Shown piece by piece: positions 39,546 to 47,722 of a stretch of DNA of 64,000 bases. The translations under genes and the position numbers were made by a program. The notes beneath the pieces were generated by a model, which was not told the DNA's origin, did no database searches, and saw only the letters and a program-made list of their open reading frames with translations. The DNA comes from Candidatus Gastranaerophilales bacterium. GTDB taxonomy: Bacteria; Cyanobacteriota; Vampirovibrionia; Gastranaerophilales; Gastranaerophilaceae. The first letter of the stretch is position 1. Each line of letters starts with the position of its first letter. The DNA lies in the NCBI GenBank assembly GCA_944324445.1, contig CALUWL010000003.1, positions 1 through 64,000 of the forward strand, given 5' to 3'.

Positions 39546-40428
39546 CTTTAAAAGCAAGCGGTATGTATTTTAATAAATCAGAAGCTAAAACAGAATATTC
39601 TGTCATGGATTTTGAAGCAATTTCACCAGCTAGACCATGCAAGTAAACAGCGCAGCAAGCGGCACTTTCAAGCTGAATACCTTGTGCACAAAAACCTGCT
39701 ATCATACCTGTTAAAACATCTCCGCTTCCAGCTTTTGCTAATGCGGAATTACCTGTATGATTTATAAATATTTTTCCGCTTGGTATTGAAATAACAGTTT
39801 CATGTCCTTTTAAAAGCACTATACAGTCAAATTCTCTGCTTGCTTCCCAAGCCCATTTTGCCCTATTTTGCTGTATTTCTTTAACATCAACTCCCATAAG
39901 ACGTGATAATTCCATCGGATGAGGCGTAATGATAGAATTTAGAGGGAAAACAAATGATTTAGAAGCTGCAATAGCATTGATTGCATCAGCATCTATGATA
40001 ATAGGAATATATGAGTTTTTATTTTTCTTTAAAAAATTAACAACAAGCTCAGAAACGCCTCCGATTTGATTTAAGCCGCAACCAATTGAAACAACGTCGT
40101 AATTTGCTATGGCAGATAAGAATTTTATAGCATCTTTTGGAATAGTACCAAAACCGGATTGACCTAAATCTAAATATGTTAAATCAGGAGCCATTGAAGC
40201 AATCGTATTTACAGTATCGCTGCAACTTGCAAGCATTGTGTAACCTGCACCAACTTTAAGAGATGCCATAGAACTTAAATAAGCAGCACCTGAAAATTGC
40301 GTTGAGCCGGCAATATTTAATACATGTCCAAAAGTTCCTTTATGCGAATTTTGGATACGCTTTGGGAGCATATTTAAAATAATTTCTTTTCCTAAAACTT
40401 GTATATCGGCTGTATTTTTATCTGGCAT
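39529..40428 (-). CDS. nnrD: ADP/ATP-dependent NAD(P)H-hydrate dehydratase
   Basis: Repairs hydrated NAD(P)H. 299 residues, dehydratase domain only, lacking the NnrE epimerase half often fused in bacteria. Motifs: KGTFGHVLNIAGS, IDADAINAIA, TPHPMELSRL, GNSALAKAGSGDVLTGMIAG. It ends the minus-strand run that begins with lptC. Confidence 0.93.
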   Translation of the reverse strand: MPDKNTADIQVLGKEIILNMLPKRIQNSHKGTFGHVLNIAGSTQFSGAAYLSSMASLKVGAGYTMLASCSDTVNTIASMAPDLTYLDLGQSGFGTIPKDAIKFLSAIANYDVVSIGCGLNQIGGVSELVVNFLKKNKNSYIPIIIDADAINAIAASKSFVFPLNSIITPHPMELSRLMGVDVKEIQQNRAKWAWEASREFDCIVLLKGHETVISIPSGKIFINHTGNSALAKAGSGDVLTGMIAGFCAQGIQLESAACCAVYLHGLAGEIASKSMTEYSVLASDLLKYIPLAFKAIFAG

Positions 40429-40435
40429 AAATCCT

Positions 40436-40903
40436 CTAATCTAACTGTATATTTAATTGTCTAACTGCTTCATAAGCAGCAATTGCAACTGAATTTGACA
40501 AATTAAGGCTTCTTGTCGTTTTCCTCATTGGTATTGTAACACAATAATCCTGATTTTTATTCAAAATATCTTCCGGGATTCCTCTTGTTTCCGGTCCAAA
40601 AACGAAAAAATCCCCTTTAGAATATTGAATTGAAGTATATTTTTTATTTGTTTTAGTTGTAAAATAATAAAAATTTGCGTTTGTATTGTTTTCTATTAAT
40701 TCATCCAATGTATCAACGTGCTCTATTTCTAGTTTATCCCAATAATCAAGCCCTGCACGTTTCAGATACTTATCTGATAAAACAAAGCCCAATCTTCCGA
40801 CAAGATACAATTTTGCACCAATACATGCACAAAGGCGAGCAATATTACCCGTATTTTGCGGGATTTCAGGTTCATATAATACAATATTAATTATATTTTC
40901 CAC
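40436..40903 (-). CDS. trmL: tRNA (cytidine(34)-2'-O)-methyltransferase TrmL
   Basis: 155 residues of SPOUT fold. Motifs: YEPEIPQNTGNIARLCA at the start, FVFGPETRGIPEDIL and MRKTTRSLNLSNSVAIAAYE, giving the knot with the AdoMet site. Methylates the wobble base of tRNA-Leu in the E. coli homologue. Overlaps the upstream gene by one base. Confidence 0.93.
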   Translation of the reverse strand: MENIINIVLYEPEIPQNTGNIARLCACIGAKLYLVGRLGFVLSDKYLKRAGLDYWDKLEIEHVDTLDELIENNTNANFYYFTTKTNKKYTSIQYSKGDFFVFGPETRGIPEDILNKNQDYCVTIPMRKTTRSLNLSNSVAIAAYEAVRQLNIQLD

Positions 40904-41523
40904 TATTTTTCCTCAACAAAAAACCTTTTTGATTCAAAGATAACAGGTAATCCTCTCAAAACGCAAAAAGCAACGGAAATATATACACAAACTACACCAA
41001 TAGATAATATTAATTCTTTTGATTGAAATTCAACAGGCATGTGTCCGAGTATTAAAAAGAAAAATGCTACTGCCTTACATACTGCATATGTAAATCTTGA
41101 AAAATTAGAAGCAACGATAAATTTAGCAATTTTACCTTGCATCATTGTTGTTTTACCAAAAGCTGTATAGCCTTTTTCAAAAGCAAGTGTTCTTAGAGAA
41201 TCGGTTATAATTCCTCTTGATAGAACAATAATAGGAACGGCAACATTAACCCAACCAAGAGCGCAAAAGCTAATCCAAAATACGTTTTCAACAATTCTAT
41301 CACCCATAATATCAAGCAGCGCTCCAAATTTAGATGATATGTTTAGTTTTCTTGCTAAATATCCATCCAAGCCGTCGAACCACATTAAAATTGCAGTTAA
41401 AATTAGCGCTAAGATATATGAATACTTGCATTCAGAACAATATAAAAGTCCAACAACGATAAATACAAAAAATATTCTTGATAATGTAACTATATTTGCA
41501 ATATTTTTTCTTACATTTTCCAT
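40903..41523 (-). CDS. CDP-alcohol phosphatidyltransferase (PgsA-like)
   Basis: 206-residue multi-pass membrane enzyme of phospholipid head-group synthesis. The CDP-OH-P motif is complete in DGLDGYLARKLN...GALLDIMGDR (DxxDGxxARx8GxxxDxxxD). Substrate, probably glycerol-3-phosphate, is inferred. Located after lpxB in the envelope block. Confidence 0.85.
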   Translation of the reverse strand: MENVRKNIANIVTLSRIFFVFIVVGLLYCSECKYSYILALILTAILMWFDGLDGYLARKLNISSKFGALLDIMGDRIVENVFWISFCALGWVNVAVPIIVLSRGIITDSLRTLAFEKGYTAFGKTTMMQGKIAKFIVASNFSRFTYAVCKAVAFFFLILGHMPVEFQSKELILSIGVVCVYISVAFCVLRGLPVIFESKRFFVEEK

Positions 41524-41526
41524 AAT

Positions 41527-42642
41527 CTACTCCCCAATTAGTTCTTTTTTGATTATTTTTGCTACATTTTCTACACAATGAGAGTCTGATAGTAATTTCT
41601 TTGTTTTTTTGCAGCCCTCAATTATATAATCTCTCTTTTGTTTATTATTAAGCATTTCAATCAAACATTCCGCAATTTTTTCAGGTTTTGCATCGTACAT
41701 CAAAAACTCATCAACATAGTCTTGTTTTGTTATTATATTTACCAAACAAGCTTTTTTAATGTTTCTTACAAGTAAATATACTAAATAAAATAATAAAGGA
41801 CCTTTGTAAGCAATAAGCATGGGTTTTTCATACATTGCTGCTTCAAGAGCCACTGTACCCGAAGTTAAAATTAGAGCATCGGAATAGGCAAGCATTTCAT
41901 GGTTTTCGTTCTTAATTGTTTGATAATCAACTTTAAAAGCATTATCTTTTAAGCTCTTTGCGTGTGAAAAGATAATTTGTACATCCGGACGCTTTTTTTC
42001 GATTATTTTTGCGGCTTTGCAAAATATATTTAGCATATATTTGATTTCAAATATTCTAGATCCGGGAAAAACTGAAACAAGTTTTTTATTTAAATCAAGG
42101 TTGTGTTTTTTAAAAAATTCGATTTTATTATTCAAGTCAGGAAGCTCAGAAACAATTGGATGACCAACAAATTCAGATTTTATACCTGCTTTATCATAAA
42201 ATTCTTTTTCAAAAGGAAAAATCGTTAAAACTTTATCGATATTTTTTTTGATTGTTTTTAATCGATATTTGCGAGAAGCCCATATTTGAGGCGGAATAAA
42301 ATAAAATATTTTAAATCCCTCTTTTTTTAAAGCTTTTGAAATTTGCAGGTTAAAAGCACCATAATCGACTAATAAAACTAAATCCGGCTTAAATTCATTC
42401 TTTAAATATTTAACTATATTTAAACCCATAAACAAGTGGTTTACTATATTTTTAAAAGTTAAACCCACTTCGCCCATTTTTTCATGATTTAAAAAGAGTT
42501 TTACACCTTCTTTTTCCAAAGAAGATTCGCCCACGCCTTCAATTATGACATCCGGATATATTTTCCTTAATTCACGCACAACACCAGATGCATGAATATC
42601 TCCCGAATACTCTCCTGTAATAATAAAAACTTTTTTTGCCAT
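41527..42642 (-). CDS. lpxB: Lipid-A-disaccharide synthase
   Basis: Transfers 2,3-diacylglucosamine to lipid X at the inner membrane, making the lipid A disaccharide. 371 residues. Hallmarks: TGEYSGDIHASGVVREL, PPQIWASRKYRLK, FPFEKEFYDKAG, FVGHPIVSELPD and FPGSRIFEIKYM. Proof that the host has LPS. Follows lpxI with about 1 nt gap. Confidence 0.96.
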   Translation of the reverse strand: MAKKVFIITGEYSGDIHASGVVRELRKIYPDVIIEGVGESSLEKEGVKLFLNHEKMGEVGLTFKNIVNHLFMGLNIVKYLKNEFKPDLVLLVDYGAFNLQISKALKKEGFKIFYFIPPQIWASRKYRLKTIKKNIDKVLTIFPFEKEFYDKAGIKSEFVGHPIVSELPDLNNKIEFFKKHNLDLNKKLVSVFPGSRIFEIKYMLNIFCKAAKIIEKKRPDVQIIFSHAKSLKDNAFKVDYQTIKNENHEMLAYSDALILTSGTVALEAAMYEKPMLIAYKGPLLFYLVYLLVRNIKKACLVNIITKQDYVDEFLMYDAKPEKIAECLIEMLNNKQKRDYIIEGCKKTKKLLSDSHCVENVAKIIKKELIGE

Positions 42643-42643
42643 T

Positions 42644-43465
42644 TTATACTGCTACAATTACCATTTTATGTCTGTTTGCGTAATCGACCATTTTCTTCTG
42701 ATCAACAATTATTGTTTCGCCGCTTTCAAGTGCCAAAACATTAGCACCGTATTTGTGCATAATTTTAATTGTTCTAAGCCCAACTGCAGGAATATCAAAT
42801 CTCTTATCTTGGGCAGGCTTAGAAACTTTTACAACAATTGCGTTTTTTCTTTTGGCAAGCTTTCCACCGCGCTTAATACATCTATCTGTACCTTCAATAG
42901 CTTCAATAGCCATTATCATTCTATCTTTCATGACAACAGACTGCCCAATATCAAGTCCGCCCATCTCTTTTGCGATTTTAAATCCATAATCGATATCGGA
43001 TAATTGAATATCACTGGGTGCTAATTTTGTTAATACTCCCTTTTGAACCATTAAATTTTTAATAAAAATAGTTTGATCAAGAATTGTAATACCAATTTCT
43101 TCCATTTGTTCTATGATTTTTAGCATTATAGCATCGTCATTTAGTTTTTTCATGGATTTTAACAAGCTAAAAGCTGTTTTATCAAGTTTAGGACGCTTAA
43201 TTAACATAGTCTTAGAAACTTTACCCAAGAATGTTAGTTGTTTGATATTTTCATCAAGTAAAAACTTTTTAATCTTTTCTACTTCACCGGGACCACAAGA
43301 CACAACTTTAGAACAATATTTTTGCAAGTCTTTATAATTATCCGAAGAAAGCGATATACAGACAATTTCAAACCCGTTCTGAACCGCACTTTTTGCCATT
43401 TGAACCGGAAGCGAGCCATCTCCTGCAATCAAACACTGTTTATGATCAAGTATTATATTTTCCAT
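42644..43465 (-). CDS. lpxI: UDP-2,3-diacylglucosamine pyrophosphatase LpxI
   Basis: 273 residues. Cleaves UDP-2,3-diacylglucosamine to lipid X by attack at the alpha phosphate, replacing LpxH. N-terminal LIAGDGSLPVQMAKSA and C-terminal AVGLRTIKIMHKYGANVLAL and ETIIVD typical of LpxI. LpxI instead of LpxH is common in alphaproteobacteria and cyanobacterial relatives. Confidence 0.93.
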   Translation of the reverse strand: MENIILDHKQCLIAGDGSLPVQMAKSAVQNGFEIVCISLSSDNYKDLQKYCSKVVSCGPGEVEKIKKFLLDENIKQLTFLGKVSKTMLIKRPKLDKTAFSLLKSMKKLNDDAIMLKIIEQMEEIGITILDQTIFIKNLMVQKGVLTKLAPSDIQLSDIDYGFKIAKEMGGLDIGQSVVMKDRMIMAIEAIEGTDRCIKRGGKLAKRKNAIVVKVSKPAQDKRFDIPAVGLRTIKIMHKYGANVLALESGETIIVDQKKMVDYANRHKMVIVAV

Positions 43466-43467
43466 AG

Positions 43468-44454
43468 TTATAAACTAAACTCCATTTTATTATTGCTATT
43501 ATTATCATTTGAGCCTTGTTCAATATTTGTTTTAACATTTCCAACTGCCTCAAATGTTTTCGGATTAATTGTCATCGTAATTTTATCAGCTTCTACCGAA
43601 TTAACACCTTTTTCAACTATTTTAGACCTACCCACAAAAATAATTTTTTCGGGTTTATTTGTTTTTGAATTAACATGCATAATTGCTTTTGGACCATCTG
43701 CAATATAATCTGCATACTTTATATGCACAGCCCCAACGGCCATCATAGTATTTGATTTACGGTCATATTGCTGGCTTCTGGCATTTATAATTACCCTATC
43801 ACCATTATCAAATGTTACATCTGATAAAGTGTTGCCGGATACAATTATATCTTGTCTTAATTTGGAATATTGAATGTTGTCGCCTTTAATTATACTCTTA
43901 TCTTGTTTAATCGTAGCTCTTGACGACAGTTTAATATTATGAACATCACCTTTTTTATCTAAAAGCGCATATGCCTTATCGGATGTTGCAACCATATCTT
44001 CATAATTTATTACAACTGACCCTGTCGCTTTCATTAAACTTGTATTTGTATCATACTCTTGTGTATCTGCTGTAATTATTATTGTTGGTTTTTTATCCTC
44101 TAAAATATTTGTTTGGGAATTTCCTTGAGCGGTTATAACTTTTTTAATCAATGAAACTTTTATTATATCCGCTTTAACTTCATGTTTTTTACTGCCTTTA
44201 ACCTGATAAGCATAAGGCTTATCGAAAAAAGTTGCAAGAGAAGGTTTTTTGGTTTCGGGTTCTAAATCCAAATCAGCTCTTGGGGATTCAACAATTACAT
44301 CACCAACTTGAACCTTAACATCACCTGTAAAATAACCTTTATTTTTATCCATCTGGATTTCTTGTTTTTTCGATTCAATTGTTACAGCAAACACACTTCC
44401 TGTTAACATAATCGCCAATAACAATATTAAAAATTTACAATTTATCTTTTTCAT
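43468..44454 (-). CDS. lptA: LptA/OstA-like LPS transport protein
   Basis: 328 residues with a signal peptide (KKINCKFLILLLAIMLTG). Repeated beta-strand segments typical of the OstA/LptA bridge are seen, such as YFTGDVKVQVGDVIVESPRAD and ATGSVVINYEDMVATSDKAY, and in two more copies. At 328 residues it is longer than E. coli LptA (185), indicating a longer bridge. Follows lptC by 21 nt. Confidence 0.85.
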   Translation of the reverse strand: MKKINCKFLILLLAIMLTGSVFAVTIESKKQEIQMDKNKGYFTGDVKVQVGDVIVESPRADLDLEPETKKPSLATFFDKPYAYQVKGSKKHEVKADIIKVSLIKKVITAQGNSQTNILEDKKPTIIITADTQEYDTNTSLMKATGSVVINYEDMVATSDKAYALLDKKGDVHNIKLSSRATIKQDKSIIKGDNIQYSKLRQDIIVSGNTLSDVTFDNGDRVIINARSQQYDRKSNTMMAVGAVHIKYADYIADGPKAIMHVNSKTNKPEKIIFVGRSKIVEKGVNSVEADKITMTINPKTFEAVGNVKTNIEQGSNDNNSNNKMEFSL

Positions 44455-44475
44455 AATTAATAATCTAGCATAAAA

Positions 44476-45066
44476 TCATATCTGTGTATATTTTTTCTTG
44501 GCATCATCATCTGCATAAACTTTAACAATTGCCTTTCCAATTATTTTAAAATTTGTTAAAGTAGAGTTAAATACTGCCTTTTGAGATTTAGTAACAAGCT
44601 TATCAGGCTGAACAAACTGAACGTTGCCGTTAGCCAAAATATCTTGATTAGAACCTTGCCAAATAAGTTCATCAGCATAAAGCTGTGAGCCATCTTTTCC
44701 AACAAATAAATTGTCGCCATTTAGCTTAACTTTTTTTGTTTTTTCATCATAAGTGCCTTTAGTTGACTTAAAGCTAACAACAACGTTTTCATTGTCGTCA
44801 TAAAAATTTCCTATAACATCATTTAAAACTACACTATTGTGTTCTGAATTATATTCACCTGATTTTGCGTAAAATTCCCAGTATTTTTTTTCATCTCTGG
44901 TTTCTGTTGCAATTATATTTTTAACAATTGCATGTTGGTTTTTCATTGATTCATTTCTGCTATTTCTTCTTACTGTTTTTGTAATTGCCCAAGACCAAAC
45001 AAAACCCCATACAACAGCAACTAAAATTACTAATATAGTTATTTTCAAAAACAACTTTCTTTTCAT
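44476..45066 (-). CDS. lptC: LptC-like LPS export protein
   Basis: 196 residues with an N-terminal membrane anchor (LKITILVILVAVVWGFVWSW) and a single periplasmic jelly-roll: EFYAKSGEYNSEHNSVVLND, KVKLNGDNLFVGKDG and a VTKSQKAVFNSTLTNFKI ending. Hands LPS from the LptBFG transporter to LptA. Starts with a TATTAT box 6 nt from the ATG. Confidence 0.8.
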   Translation of the reverse strand: MKRKLFLKITILVILVAVVWGFVWSWAITKTVRRNSRNESMKNQHAIVKNIIATETRDEKKYWEFYAKSGEYNSEHNSVVLNDVIGNFYDDNENVVVSFKSTKGTYDEKTKKVKLNGDNLFVGKDGSQLYADELIWQGSNQDILANGNVQFVQPDKLVTKSQKAVFNSTLTNFKIIGKAIVKVYADDDAKKKYTQI

Positions 45067-45078
45067 ACCTTGATAATA
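45067..45078 (-). promoter_or_regulatory. -10 box before lptC, possibly leaderless
   Basis: Minus-strand TATTAT at 45073-45078, 6 nt (CAAGGT) before the ATG. The CAAGGT could instead be a weak ribosome site of a longer mRNA. Confidence 0.4.
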
Positions 45079-45136
45079 TCATAAAATTGCAAAAAAAATT
45101 ATTTATTTGTTTTTTGTAACTATACAAGGTAATAAA

Positions 45137-46786
45137 ATGAGAATTAATTCAATAAAACCAATAAAATTCACTAATCAACAAAAAATGTTGCCATATAACA
45201 AAGCACCTTTAGATACGTCCAACAAATGCGCAAAAACCTTTGTTTTTTCAGATTTAACACCTTGTGAACTAAGACGAGTAATTAAAAGGGATTTAATTTC
45301 GCAAACCAAAAATTGTTCTGTAATCAAAAATTTAGCCAAACTTGACGATAAGCGCTTTAGGGCAATCAGAGAATTTGCTGTCAAAATCTACACTACTTTC
45401 GATGATAATGATTATTACTTGTATGTTTACGATCCGTCAAAGGACATAATTAAAGATTATCAGGAAGGCAAAATTACTGTAGATGAGCTTTTTAGAGCAT
45501 ATTCATTTTGTAAAATATGCGAACTAACTAAAGATGAAAATTCAAGCGATTATTCAATTAATCAAGCCAAAAATATACTCGAATTGCTGTCTAATTCTGG
45601 CGTTGAATCAAGTAATACAGCAATGCTATTGGATTTAATCAAAGACAAAAAAATATCAAAGAATATTCTTGATTTTTGCACAATTGAATCAAAATTATCA
45701 TATGACGCTGAATCTGATTTAGATAAATTATTATCTTGCTTAATCGAAAATAAAGAAATAAAAGGTGCCTTTGTACCAAAATTTGAAACAAAAAAAGATG
45801 CACTAAAACATGTCTCAATTGGTGATGTATTTGATTTAAATGGTGAAAATTTTGCATACATAAAAACACAAAACGGGATAGAAAAGTTAAACATCACATC
45901 AAATACATATTTAAAACTATTTCCACCTGTCGAAAGATTTTGCGCAACACAAAACGATATTGGAGATTGTTTTTTATTATCTGTCTTATTTACTGCTTAT
46001 TCAAATCCAAATACAAGATATAGCATTTTAAAGCTTTTTAAAGATAATGATGACGGGACAACCGATGTCGAGTTTTGTTCAAGAAAAGGGTTTGAATATA
46101 CCCTAAAAGATGTTTTTACAAAGCTAAAGACAGCGCAAGACAATCCTGAATATTCAAATACTATATCTAAAAGCTGTCCTGCGTATGCAATATTTGAAAT
46201 ATTATGGGATAAAACATTAGAGAATATAGCTGATATTTATTTAAAATCGTTATATGAAACTGCTTTAAATGAATTTAAAAATAATATTAATACAGAAACA
46301 ATTACAGTTGCAGATGAAGATTTTTCTCAAGATGAACTTGCCATATTATTACAAACTTTGAAATTATATACAGAAGGAAAAATTAACATATACGTTGACA
46401 ATGTGCTTACGTATGAATTTGATAGAAAATTAAGTTTTAAAAATCATCCGCTGCAAGTTTGCAAAAAAAATTCAGCACAATACAGAAACGGTGGAATTGC
46501 TGAATTTGCAGCTATAAAACTTGGCTTAAACTTTATTCTAGATGACAAGTTAAATGTAGATAAGGACACATATACCCTATTAATTAGTAAAAATAACTTG
46601 GATAATATCGAATACGAAGAAGATATGTCAGATGTAAAACATGCATATAGTGCAAAAATTAAAAAAGGAAAAACGTCAAAAACTCGAATATACAATCCCT
46701 ATAATACATCAAGAGAGGTAACAATTAAAAAGAATAAACTGGAAAGTCAAATTGATTACGCGCTTATCTTTGGTAACTATAAATAA
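45137..46786 (+). CDS. Calpain-family (C2) cysteine protease
   Basis: 549 residues from the ATG at 45137 (AAGGT upstream; earlier TTG rejected). The catalytic core has the calpain layout: ATQNDIGDCFLLSVL with Cys about 278, VKHAYSAKI with His about 502 and IYNPYN with Asn about 520, the C-H-N triad. The N-terminal third (MRINSIKPIKFTNQQ...) has no recognised domain, and no signal peptide is present. Function unknown. Its 3' end overlaps the HD gene by 10 nt. Confidence 0.75.
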   Translation: MRINSIKPIKFTNQQKMLPYNKAPLDTSNKCAKTFVFSDLTPCELRRVIKRDLISQTKNCSVIKNLAKLDDKRFRAIREFAVKIYTTFDDNDYYLYVYDPSKDIIKDYQEGKITVDELFRAYSFCKICELTKDENSSDYSINQAKNILELLSNSGVESSNTAMLLDLIKDKKISKNILDFCTIESKLSYDAESDLDKLLSCLIENKEIKGAFVPKFETKKDALKHVSIGDVFDLNGENFAYIKTQNGIEKLNITSNTYLKLFPPVERFCATQNDIGDCFLLSVLFTAYSNPNTRYSILKLFKDNDDGTTDVEFCSRKGFEYTLKDVFTKLKTAQDNPEYSNTISKSCPAYAIFEILWDKTLENIADIYLKSLYETALNEFKNNINTETITVADEDFSQDELAILLQTLKLYTEGKINIYVDNVLTYEFDRKLSFKNHPLQVCKKNSAQYRNGGIAEFAAIKLGLNFILDDKLNVDKDTYTLLISKNNLDNIEYEEDMSDVKHAYSAKIKKGKTSKTRIYNPYNTSREVTIKKNKLESQIDYALIFGNYK

Positions 46787-47583
46787 CATTTTCTATCACA
46801 GCCAACAACCCCTGCATACAATTCAACATATTGCTTAGCAGGACTTGAATCAATTTTAGTTAAAAGTACTTCTTCTATTTGGAAAAATCCAACATCACCC
46901 GACATTTCAATATCGATTCTTATTGGTTTTCTCTCGCCTTTACATATTGAAATTCTATTTATTGCATTAGCAGAATACTTATGAATATCACCAACTCTTG
47001 GCATATTATTAATTGCAAGCGGGATTCTCGCTCTGCCTTTTGTCATATCGCAACCGTCAGCTATTAAAAGTATTCCCGCTTCTATAGAATGAATTTTTCT
47101 TGATGACATATGTCCAACTATGGCTTCAGTAGCAAGAGCTTTAATTATTGTTTTTCTGTGCAAATCATCTGGAAATATATGATTTAGCGCTCTATCAATA
47201 ATAGGCTGAGCTAATATTACAGACATATCCTCGTGCCCTTGTCTTGATATAGCCATACCAAGATCATGCATTAAACCTGCTAAAATAACAGCGCACATAC
47301 TATCATCAAAGCTGCCTACTTCTTCTTTTTCAAGAGAAGTTTTAATTCCTGCACTTTGAAGTATATTCAACATTTTTATAGCGTTTCCAACAACCTGACG
47401 CATATGGACAGGTCCATGGTCATTAAAGCCGAGACGTTTAATTGAAACATTATTTGCATATTCTTGCAGCTCTTGCAACTCTTCATCTGCAAAAAGATAT
47501 TTAACTAATTTTGTACATATTTCATTATTTTCAAGTCTTTTTAAAATTTTTGTTTCTATAGATATTTCTTTAGCGGACTTCAT
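46777..47583 (-). CDS. HD-domain phosphohydrolase
   Basis: 268 residues from ATG (47583); a TTG five codons earlier, with AGGT upstream, is also possible. Motifs: HGPVHMRQVVGNAIKM and LMHDLGMAISRQGHED give the HD metal site, and HMSSR follows. Substrate unknown (nucleotide or cyclic nucleotide are common). TATAAT lies upstream. Confidence 0.75.
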   Translation of the reverse strand: MKSAKEISIETKILKRLENNEICTKLVKYLFADEELQELQEYANNVSIKRLGFNDHGPVHMRQVVGNAIKMLNILQSAGIKTSLEKEEVGSFDDSMCAVILAGLMHDLGMAISRQGHEDMSVILAQPIIDRALNHIFPDDLHRKTIIKALATEAIVGHMSSRKIHSIEAGILLIADGCDMTKGRARIPLAINNMPRVGDIHKYSANAINRISICKGERKPIRIDIEMSGDVGFFQIEEVLLTKIDSSPAKQYVELYAGVVGCDRKCYL

Positions 47584-47670
47584 AATTTTAGCTTTCAATT
47601 TTACCTATTTATATTATACCAAAAATCAATTTTATTATCACATAATCAGATTTTGTTATTTTTTATTCAT

Positions 47671-47722
47671 TTCTTGGAATATAGGAATATGTAAGGATAT
47701 CTCTTTTCAAGGATAGAAAATT
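47671..47722 (+). promoter_or_regulatory. Conserved upstream segment of autotransporter 1
   Basis: Shares TTCTTGGAATATA, AAGGATATC and TTTCAAGGATAGAAA with the segment before autotransporter 2 (53614-53667), at nearly the same distance from the ATG. The last part includes the ribosome site AAGGA. Both genes are probably controlled in the same way. Confidence 0.6.

Noticed and set aside
45107-45136. TTG start for the calpain-like protein
   Set aside because: Overlaps the lptC promoter area and lacks a ribosome site; the ATG at 45137 has AAGGT upstream.
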